Part shown: piece after piece, positions 14,590-22,100 of the stretch | How positions within the stretch are numbered: the first letter of the stretch is position 1 | How the letters are laid out: each line of letters starts with the position of its first letter | DNA from: a virus | DNA: 24,230 nt | Virus record (IMG/VR): IMGVR_UViG_3300045135_003292 | Coordinates: 1-24,230 of that record | Direction: 5' to 3' (one strand) | Notes under the pieces: generated by a model | What the model saw: only the letters and a program-made list of their open reading frames with translations | What the model was told of the DNA's origin: nothing | Database searches by the model: none | Position numbers and translations under genes: made by a program

Positions 14590-15518
14590 AGTTTCTTTTT
14601 GTCTATTAAGGCCCTGTAACTTAAAGTGGAAGTAACGTTGCCATCTATATTAGTTCCTTGAGATTGAGAAACCAAAAGTAAATCAGTAAAACTATATGTT
14701 TGTAACAGACCATCAGTATTGTGATCAAAAAGCTGTAAAGTTAAGTTTTCTGTATGAGGAGAACATGGGAAATCTCTTAATATTTTATGGTCATATCCAG
14801 TCTTAGATTTCATGTTATGAGCATCCATATCTATTTGAAAGGTACATTGAACTGGAATTGGAAAATTTCTACATATTTTTATAGGAGTTTTTTCTCCTAG
14901 TCCATAAACGGGGCGCCTCGGAACGCCTATAGTTATAGAGAAAGAGTTAAGTCTATTAGTTTCAAAATCATCCATGCTTAGAGTCAAGCTCCTAGGGTCA
15001 GCTATTTGAAGAGTGAAATCTTTGCCATTATCCGCTGCGCTGGTTGTAGTAGTTTGAGATGCTATTTCACTACTAAAAGTCGTAGACTCTGCGTTAGAGG
15101 AAGTTAAAGGGCCCATGTTTCCAAATACTGAGAATTGAGCATCAATTCTAGGAATTTGGCCAACAGCGCAATTGAAAGTATAATTTGAGAGTACGCCCGA
15201 AGTGAATCCAATGTCTAAAGTATCAACACTAGTAGCTTTACCTTCCTCTACTTCATGAAGATATCCATTGGCGAGAAAGTCTCCAGTATACGAGATATAT
15301 GGATCATTATTAACAAAAAGAGCAGAAGTTGAAAAGCTGCCTACGTAAGCCCCGTTAGCTATTTCGGGATAGACTCCCGTTTGACCAATATGCTGCAATG
15401 GGCTAGCAGGAACAGCATAAGACATTTGTACGCTTTGCGTTCCTCTAACCTCTGTCGATGAGAGAAAAAATCTTTGATTCTCTCTCCTTAACCTTAATGG
15501 ACCCGGAATATCTGCCAT
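14586..15518 (-). CDS. Tail-tube-like two-domain structural protein (paralogue 1)
   Basis: This 310-residue protein is the first gene of the minus-strand block. Half one (~24-138) contains VQMSYAVPASP and ends in QIPRIDAQFSVFGN. A Thr/Ser-rich linker spans ~140-165. Half two (~175-310) has FSITIGVPRRPVYGLGEKTP and ends with a strand-rich SYRALIDKKKL. The layout parallels the next two genes. The ATG at 15518 is preceded by only a weak CGGA, and by the TTAGTGTAAAT motif ending 8 bases upstream. A structural role in the tail is inferred. It could equally be a tail-completion or baseplate hub protein; no enzyme motif is visible. Confidence 0.6.
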   Translation of the reverse strand: MADIPGPLRLRRENQRFFLSSTEVRGTQSVQMSYAVPASPLQHIGQTGVYPEIANGAYVGSFSTSALFVNNDPYISYTGDFLANGYLHEVEEGKATSVDTLDIGFTSGVLSNYTFNCAVGQIPRIDAQFSVFGNMGPLTSSNAESTTFSSEIASQTTTTSAADNGKDFTLQIADPRSLTLSMDDFETNRLNSFSITIGVPRRPVYGLGEKTPIKICRNFPIPVQCTFQIDMDAHNMKSKTGYDHKILRDFPCSPHTENLTLQLFDHNTDGLLQTYSFTDLLLVSQSQGTNIDGNVTSTLSYRALIDKKKL

Positions 15519-15526
15519 TCCGAATT

Positions 15527-15537
15527 ATTTACACTAA
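15527..15537 (-). promoter_or_regulatory. Candidate promoter/operator motif TTAGTGTAAAT (minus-strand block)
   Basis: Read on the minus strand this is TTAGTGTAAAT, ending 8 bases before the ATG at 15518. It is the left arm of the inverted repeat. Its orientation into the gene, like the other two copies, supports a transcription role. It lies very close to the start codon, so a leaderless or very short-leader transcript is possible. Confidence 0.5.
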
Positions 15538-15548
15538 TATTTACCTAT

Positions 15549-15559
15549 TTAGTGTAAAT
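15549..15559 (+). promoter_or_regulatory. Candidate promoter/operator motif TTAGTGTAAAT (tail-tip block)
   Basis: This is the right arm of the inverted repeat, pointing toward the M-like gene and ending 18 bases before its ATG. A Shine-Dalgarno-like AGGA at 15566-15569 lies between motif and start, leaving room for a short leader. Confidence 0.5.
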
Positions 15560-15577
15560 TCTATTAGGATTAAGGAA

Positions 15578-16231
15578 ATGGCTAATATATACGAGACAAA
15601 GAGTTTAAATAGACGAGGTCAAGAACTTTATGAATTGAACCAAATCTATGACAAAAACGATGTCGTTAAAGTAGTTACAGAGTTTGTGAACTCCTCTGGC
15701 ACTACGGTAACTGCTACTAGCAATACTATGTCCGACGACGGGAGTGGCAATCCAATTGTACAAAAAACTTTTTATTATTACTACGCTAGAAATGATTTGT
15801 CTTCAGGAGCTCACGGATCAAACGACTTAAATCCAACAATATCAGAAACAGCTTGGGGAGGAATAAAACAAACAAATAGAGGTAAAATACCAGAGTTCTT
15901 TTGGAAACCTTCATACGCTTCATCTGTAAACCACCAACCAAACATAGCAAAAATAGCATTTGGAGATGGGTACGAGCAGAGAATCTCTGATCATATAAAT
16001 AGTGATTTAGTAAAATTTAATTTAGTTTTCGAAAAAAGAAGAAAAAAAGAAGCTACAGCTATACTTCATTTTTTGCACGTTCGAAAGTCAGTAGAAAGTT
16101 TTTTATTTTCTCCTCCTGAGCCGTATAATCCTACAAAGCAATCACGTTTTGTTTGCAGGACTTGGTCAGCAAATTTTAATTTTTTTGATAACTATACCGT
16201 AAACGCACAGTTTGAAGAAGTAGCAGAATAA
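15578..16231 (+). CDS. M: Lambda gpM-like minor tail protein with N-terminal extension
   Basis: The start is set at the ATG at 15578, which has AGGA 8 bases upstream and avoids overlap with the divergent gene; this gives 217 residues. Residues ~112-217 match lambda M: IAKIAFGDGYEQRI (~123-136), an EATAILHFL stretch (~158-166), SFLFSPPEPYNP (~174-185) and a FVCRTWSANF...AQFEEV ending. M protein is part of the lambda tail-tip complex. The N-terminal ~110 residues are extra compared with lambda M (about 109 residues in total). They contain a YDKNDVV... FYYYYARNDL... NP...W pattern that resembles a small carbohydrate-binding (CBM5/12-like) module, as in the next gene. It is the first gene of the tail-tip block; the L gene follows after one base. 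Confidence 0.85.
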   Translation: MANIYETKSLNRRGQELYELNQIYDKNDVVKVVTEFVNSSGTTVTATSNTMSDDGSGNPIVQKTFYYYYARNDLSSGAHGSNDLNPTISETAWGGIKQTNRGKIPEFFWKPSYASSVNHQPNIAKIAFGDGYEQRISDHINSDLVKFNLVFEKRRKKEATAILHFLHVRKSVESFLFSPPEPYNPTKQSRFVCRTWSANFNFFDNYTVNAQFEEVAE

Positions 16232-16232
16232 T

Positions 16233-17339
16233 ATGCCAAGAGATTTGTATAGAGACGAGGCTAGAGTAGCCAGCAAAGCCCTAATAAAAGAAACTTTTCA
16301 ATTAGGACCATCTGCTGTTATTAGTCTGTTTGAGATAGACTTATCCGATATATTTATAGACAAACAAATAATTTTCGAAAAAGACGATAGCAATGAATTA
16401 GATAGAATATTAAGGTTTCATAATAATAATACTTTTACGGAACAAAGAAAATCTATTTTCTGGAGAGGCAGTCAATACTATCCAGCTCCTTTCAGAATGA
16501 CTGGTTTTGAGACTACAATGCAAGGCACGATCCCAAAACCTAAAATGGCATTATCAGCAGGAGAAGCTGGTACAAAAGCCATGGCAATCCTAAAAAGCAA
16601 ATTCAGGGAGCTGGATGACTTAGTTGGAGCTAAGGTAACTCGATATAAAACATTTGCTAAATTTTTAGATTTTGAAAATTTTAAAAGTGGCGATGTTCCT
16701 CAAGGATTTCAACCCGGAGTAAACGCTGAATTTCCAAGAGAAATTTTCTATATAGAAAGAAAATCTGTTGAAAATAAATTCACAATAGAGTTTGAACTTT
16801 CTTCGAATATAGACGTAGAAGGCACAAGGCTACCTAAAAGAATTATATTAGCTAATAGATGCCCTTGGCAATACAGAGGAGAGGGTTGCTGTTATGAGTA
16901 TAACGCAACTTGGAATGAAACTCTTCATGGCTCAAAGTCAGACTCGGATAACCCCACTGGAGGAGTATTGCCTTACAATTTTCAAGCTCCTCCAGTAGCG
17001 AATGAAATTGGACATAAAATTGCTGACATACTTAAAATCCCACAAGCAGATATAAAATTAAAAATTTCACAAGATGGTGAAGGCGGAACTGCTAAATGGG
17101 GGCCAAACACTGAATACGTAAAAGGGGACGCAATCTTTGTAGAAAAAAATGGGATTAATTACTATTTTGTCGCAAGAGGCCCCGTGCCTAAAGGCAACAG
17201 ACCTCCTAATGATAAATATTGGATAGCTGATCTATGCACTAAAGACATACAAGGATGTAAGCTTAGATTTTCTAGAGACGTATCGGTACCTTTAAGATTT
17301 GGAGGATTTCCATCAGCAGAAAAACAGAGGCAGAACTAA
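16233..17339 (+). CDS. L: Lambda gpL-like minor tail protein with Fe-S cysteines and CBM5/12-like insert
   Basis: The 368-residue protein retains the L-family cysteine pattern: Cys210-x8-Cys219 (CPWQYRGEGC) and Cys335-x6-Cys342 (CTKDIQGC). These match the spacing of the four cluster-binding cysteines of lambda L, and the protein ends with LRFGGFPS as family members do. In lambda the two pairs are close together; here ~115 residues separate them. That insert contains a CBM5/12-like module at ~288-332 (W..N.EYVKGD, YYFVARGP, PPNDKYW). The N-terminal ~200 residues carry the usual structural domain, including a YIERKSVENKFTIEFELSS segment. It is a tail-tip component acting next to M and K. The stop overlaps the next start by one base. 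Confidence 0.88.
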   Translation: MPRDLYRDEARVASKALIKETFQLGPSAVISLFEIDLSDIFIDKQIIFEKDDSNELDRILRFHNNNTFTEQRKSIFWRGSQYYPAPFRMTGFETTMQGTIPKPKMALSAGEAGTKAMAILKSKFRELDDLVGAKVTRYKTFAKFLDFENFKSGDVPQGFQPGVNAEFPREIFYIERKSVENKFTIEFELSSNIDVEGTRLPKRIILANRCPWQYRGEGCCYEYNATWNETLHGSKSDSDNPTGGVLPYNFQAPPVANEIGHKIADILKIPQADIKLKISQDGEGGTAKWGPNTEYVKGDAIFVEKNGINYYFVARGPVPKGNRPPNDKYWIADLCTKDIQGCKLRFSRDVSVPLRFGGFPSAEKQRQN

Positions 17340-17668
17340 TGAAGCTCAAAGATAGCTTATATATAAAAATGAAGAAGCACTCAGAGAAGTTCCAAGACTC
17401 TGAGTCTTGCGGCCTTTTATATAAAGACTTCTCTAGCGGGGAAATTGAATTTGAAGCTTGTAGCAATGTGCATGTTGATCCTAAAAGTTTTTTCGAGATA
17501 TCCCCTAAGGAGTATTTAAAAGCTTCTTCAAAAGGAGAAATCACTGCCGCTTTTCATTCGCATCCATTCACGGAAGGACCTTCTCCTCAAGATGTAAATA
17601 TGTCAAAAAATTTACAAATACCTTTTGTTATATATTCTCTTAAAACTAAAAAATTTTACTATACTTAA
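17339..17668 (+). CDS. Stand-alone JAMM/MPN-domain (Mov34/PAD-1-like) protein
   Basis: This 109-residue protein carries a complete JAMM metalloprotease set: Glu22 (in ESCGLLY), His73 and His75 (HSHP), Ser82 and Asp85. The spacing from the second His to the Ser is six residues, one fewer than the usual seven, as also in the next gene. It lies between L and K with one-base TAATG overlaps on both sides. Lambda K has a single JAMM domain, so this is an extra copy, probably from tandem duplication. Known JAMM enzymes cleave isopeptide or C-terminal bonds of ubiquitin-like folds; the I protein of such phages has a ubiquitin-like N-terminal domain and is a plausible target. The tail function is otherwise unknown. 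Confidence 0.85.
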   Translation: MKLKDSLYIKMKKHSEKFQDSESCGLLYKDFSSGEIEFEACSNVHVDPKSFFEISPKEYLKASSKGEITAAFHSHPFTEGPSPQDVNMSKNLQIPFVIYSLKTKKFYYT

Positions 17669-18417
17669 TGAGACTAAATTCAAAACAAAAAAATATCATA
17701 AAAGAACATGCGTTAGAGCAAATACCTAACGAATGTTGTGGTATTATATTAAGTGACTCTCAAGTTGTAAAATGCATTAACCATAGCCCTACTCCTCAAA
17801 CTACATTTCACATAAAGTACAACACTTTAAAAGATATTGACCAAGATGAGATTGTAGCCTTTTACCATTCCCACCCTTCTGGGCTACAGTTTAGCATGAC
17901 TGACAAATACTTTTCCCACAAGAGAAATATAACAGCTGTACTGTATTCTGTACAGGAAGACGATTTTAATTTCTACGAACCTACTTCATATTTTGAACTA
18001 CCTTTAATAGGGCGAGACTTCATAACAAATGAAGTAGATTGTATAACTTTAGTAAGGGACTACTATGGCAGATATCTAAACATAGACATTCCAGATATAA
18101 TTCATCCAGTCAGGAGCGTAGAGCCTGCTAATTGGATGGATCATAAAGAATTTTGGAGCTACAACAGGAGAACTAATAGAGAATTTGTTAACTTATTTGA
18201 AAGTAGGGGTTTTAAGGAAGTAGATTCTCTCAAAAAACATGATTTAATTCTAAGTGATAACGGAACAGTAAAAGCATTCTCTCACTGCGCAGTATATATT
18301 GATGATTCAAAAGTAGTACATCATCCTTACCCGGGAGAGTCTATTCAAGAAACACTAAGAAGTTTTGAAAACAATTCAAAAATATTATACATGAGACACC
18401 AAAACATGATGTCATGA
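17668..18417 (+). CDS. K: Lambda gpK-like tail-tip peptidase (JAMM + NlpC/P60)
   Basis: This 249-residue two-domain protein has a JAMM domain at ~1-112 with Glu22 (NECCGII), His67, His69, Ser76 and Asp79. The NlpC/P60 domain at ~115-249 has catalytic Cys125 (EVDCITLVRDYY) and His206 (FSHCAVYI). This is the lambda K arrangement. The NlpC/P60 part is expected to cut peptidoglycan peptides during DNA entry, while the JAMM part is thought to process the ubiquitin-like part of I during assembly. All catalytic residues are present. It overlaps the preceding gene by one base and the I gene by four (ATGA). Confidence 0.92.
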   Translation: MRLNSKQKNIIKEHALEQIPNECCGIILSDSQVVKCINHSPTPQTTFHIKYNTLKDIDQDEIVAFYHSHPSGLQFSMTDKYFSHKRNITAVLYSVQEDDFNFYEPTSYFELPLIGRDFITNEVDCITLVRDYYGRYLNIDIPDIIHPVRSVEPANWMDHKEFWSYNRRTNREFVNLFESRGFKEVDSLKKHDLILSDNGTVKAFSHCAVYIDDSKVVHHPYPGESIQETLRSFENNSKILYMRHQNMMS

Positions 18418-19094
18418 AAAATTTAGTAAATATAAAATTACATGGGGCGCTAGGCAAAGGAATGAAAAAGTCTAGCTGGAAACTTGCTGTGTCTAGTGTT
18501 GCAGAAGCGATTAACGCTATAAATAATATGACCGGAGACAGATTAAAAAAACTCCTGATAAAGTCAACAAAAAAGAATGTAAAATATAATGTTTTGATTA
18601 ATGATAGAGATTTTGAGCATGATGGGCCAGTGGATATTGAATTTCCAGAAAATATAGCAAACTCAGAACTAGTGATTAAAGGAGACTATATTGAAAAAAT
18701 AGATATAATCCCAGTAGTAGAAGGAGCGGGAGATGGTGCAAATATATTTACTATGATATTAGGTGTTATTCTAATAATCATAGGCGTAATGATGGTTATA
18801 GGTACATTGGGGGGCGGAGCACCTCTCGGATACGCTTTTATAGCGGCAGGCCTAGCTCTTTTTGCTGCAGGGTTAGCAAACCTATTATCTAAACCGCCAA
18901 AGCCCGACGATGTCGGAACTAGTTTAGGGTCCTACATGTTTAATGGCCCGGCAAACAATACGGAAGAAGGGAACCCTGTTCCTATCGCATACGGAAGACT
19001 AATGCTGGGAAGCCAAATCATATCTTCTACTTACGATGTTGATTACTTATCTGCAGACCCGGCAGACACAGATTATGGTTTCCACGGCCAATAG
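18414..19094 (+). CDS. I: Lambda gpI-like tail assembly protein
   Basis: The 226-residue protein begins with IKLHGALGKGM and a helix containing VAEAINAINNM, the ubiquitin-like (TAPI) N-terminal domain of I proteins (~1-100). A Gly-rich linker (VEGAGDGAN) leads to two hydrophobic helices at ~111-131 and ~137-157. The C-terminus holds the conserved YMFNGPANN and GNPVPIAYGRLMLGS segments (~174-201). I is needed for tail-tip assembly, and the N-terminal domain is the proposed substrate of the JAMM peptidase. Here two JAMM genes precede it. The gene is translationally coupled to K by the 4-base overlap and is followed by J after a 17-base gap. Confidence 0.9.
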   Translation: MKNLVNIKLHGALGKGMKKSSWKLAVSSVAEAINAINNMTGDRLKKLLIKSTKKNVKYNVLINDRDFEHDGPVDIEFPENIANSELVIKGDYIEKIDIIPVVEGAGDGANIFTMILGVILIIIGVMMVIGTLGGGAPLGYAFIAAGLALFAAGLANLLSKPPKPDDVGTSLGSYMFNGPANNTEEGNPVPIAYGRLMLGSQIISSTYDVDYLSADPADTDYGFHGQ

Positions 19095-19111
19095 AATAGA
19101 TAGAAAAAGAA

Positions 19112-22100
19112 ATGACACAGCTTAACTCAGGAATATTTCTACAAGGAGCTCATAAAAAAGCCAAAAGACCAAGCATTGCCAAAGAAGGTATTCTTGGAAG
19201 AATTGGCGGTGGCAAAAAAGCGGTTTCAAGGACACAAATCCAAGTTCTTGATTTAGTAGGAGAAGGGGAAATAGAGGGTTTAGTTTCAGGTGATTTTCAT
19301 TATTTTGGAAATGAGGGAGAATACGGATACGTATCAGGTCGTTTCGAGCCGTATGAATCATTTACCGCTAGAGCTGCAGAAAAAGACAGTGAAGTAACAA
19401 TTAAGTCTATTGATGATGTCAGATGGCTTAGGTCAATATATTGGAACAATGTCCCGCTTGTAGACACATCAGAGCAATTAAATTACGCTAATATTGATGT
19501 TGCGTTTGTAAACGGTAATGCAAAAGGCTTAGGAGACAACAGAAATGTTGATGGAACAACTGAAACATCATTTAGTCGTGACGTAACAAGAAAAGCAACC
19601 AAAACTAGAGCAATCTCTGAAAGACTAAGAGGTCCAAACTACATATATAATTCAAGCGGTAGGCCGACTGAAGATTTTGAGGATATATATAACCCTAACG
19701 CTACAGACGCGGAAGGTAAGAAAAAACATAGAAGAGCTGTAGCCAACTCGAAAGCCTACAGGGTGCTAAATAAAAACTGCACAGCAGTTAAAGTTAATGT
19801 CAAAATAGCTAGTCTTCAATATAGAGAATTAAGGAGAAAGAAAAAGTTAGGATCTATTAGAAATACGACAGTTAAATGGATGATAGAAGTAGAACCTATT
19901 TTCTCATCATTTAGCGAAGTTCCAGAAGCAGTTAGAAAATCTTTTAAAAAAACTAGACATGTTGAAGCCACGGGTAGAGTTCAAAAAGGATATTTAGACT
20001 CTAGAGAAATACCATTAGAGAACCTATCTTACAGAGAGGATTTCATTGGCTGGGAAATAACAATAATAAGAAAGACTTTTGAAGCCGTAAGCGCTTCTTA
20101 CGCTAATACAACTTTTGTAGACAGCATAACAGAAGTATATGAAGATTCTTACTCTTATCCTCATAGCGCTATAGTAAGCTCAAAGTTTTCTGCAGAATTC
20201 TTTTCTCAAGTACCTGACAGAAAATTTGACATGAAGTGCCTCAAAGTCAAAGTTCCAAATAACTATAATCCACTACTGAGAAACTATGGGCAGATTAGTG
20301 GGGGCGCAAGATATGCAGGCTCAACAGGTTTAAGTCCAAATATAAATGAAGCCAGTCTTTCTGCATCAAATTCTTTCGAACGAAATACTACTGATGATTC
20401 CGTGGCAGGTGGAGCGACTGAGTTGACCACTCATTCAGTTTATCCTTGGGTGCATCAAGATGTATCGGATTATTATTCTAGCCTTCCCGCAAATTGTTCC
20501 GGCGTTAAAATAAGCGGGCTAAGCGAACAAGAATTAGGAGATAAAACTGTAAATGGGACTACGGATATGTGGGACGGGAACTTCAAATCCGAAAAACAAT
20601 GGACAGATAATCCTGCTTGGGTCTTTTACGATTTACTTACAAATAGAAGGTATGGACTAGGGGAATACATAAATGAATCTGATATAGATAAATGGACATT
20701 ATTTAAGATAGGTCAATATTGTGATCAACTTGTTCCAGATGGATTAGGAGGATTGGAACCGCGATTTTCTGCTAATATAGTTCTAAACAAAAGAGAAGAA
20801 GCTTTTAAAGTTGTGAATGATATGAGCTCTATATTTAGAGCAGTAGCATATTATGGTCAAGGCAGCATTTTTGCAGTGCAAGATTCGCCTAAAGATCCGC
20901 TTATGCTGTTCACGAACTCAAATGTAGAAGGAGGTAACTTTAACTATCAATCTAGCAATAAAAAAGCTAGGCACAATGTTGCAATAGTAAAATATTTAGA
21001 TAGAGAAGATTTTTATAGACCAGCGATAGAATATGTAAAAGATATAGAAAGCATCAAGCAATACGGTGAAAGAGAAGTAGAAACTACTGCGTTCGGCGCT
21101 GTAACAAAATCTCAAGCCATGAGATGGGGTAAATGGACTCTACTCACTGAAAACTTACAAACGGAAACGGTAAACTTTACAGCAGGTTTAGAAGCTTCGT
21201 ATCTGAGGCCCGGAGATGTGTTTAGGGTTCAAGATCAGAATAGAATAGCTGAATCTTTAGGCGGTAGAGTGTCTGGCATCAGAATAGATGATAACTTAGG
21301 TGCTGTAATAACTTTAGACAGGTACTCATTATTCCCAGAATTTCAACCACACAATTTACAAGATGATTCAAACGACGGGAAACATCAGTTCGGAACAGGC
21401 ACTTTATCTCTGATGCTGCCGACTCACTATTATGACCCAATATCAACTGATATAGCAAACGAACAAGATGATGGCTCATCTACAGATGATGACCCTGTCT
21501 ACGGAACAGCCTACGCGAACGAAATAAGAAATGAATTAATATTAGAGTTTAATTTCTGGACAGGTCATTCGCTAAGGTCTGACGCAGATGGATACATATC
21601 TAGATTAGTTGGTCCTTCGGGAGAGCACCAAAATGGTTTAGTTGAAATTACTTTAACTGGTTCTAATTATCAAAGCAAATACATAAATACAAGTATATTT
21701 GATTTAGATTTGGGAGACGCTAGTTCTACAAATAACAATTCCAAAACTCCATTTGTATATACTATACATGACGCTCAAAACACGGGCGATACGTCTAATC
21801 TATATTCTACTTTATCAGTTAGGGAAACTGACAATGGAGCTTATGAGGTTATGGGATTAGAATATGCTAGTGGCAAATTTGACCAAGTCGAACAGGATTT
21901 CACCCTGCAAACTCAAAACACAGCTTTCTCTACAGATGCTCCAAAGACTCCTCACGTAGAAGCGTTTTTTAATAATCCAGCTGATACTATAGAATACAAA
22001 GTTAAGGTTGCTCAAGTAGAAGACGAAGATACTAAAGTCGAAAGTCCAGACCCAAATCATAACACTAATATGTTAATAACATATTACAAATATGAAGCAA

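Larger units (their letters stand above)
15527..15559. repeat. Inverted repeat, 11-base arms with 11-base spacer, in the divergent intergenic region
   Basis: The arms ATTTACACTAA and TTAGTGTAAAT are perfectly complementary and separated by 11 bases. The centre-to-centre distance of 22 bases, about two helical turns, would suit two outward-facing promoter elements or a dimeric regulator. The whole non-coding gap is 15519-15577. A terminator is unlikely because both flanking genes start here. Confidence 0.8.

Noticed and set aside
15527-15559. Bidirectional terminator hairpin
   Set aside because: Both flanking genes start here rather than end, there is no U-tract, and the arms recur singly upstream of another gene start.
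15458-15577. A 40-residue longer N-terminus for the M-like gene
   Set aside because: The extension would overlap the divergent gene and the inverted repeat and has a hydrophobic, composition-odd sequence. The ATG at 15578 has a suitable AGGA upstream.
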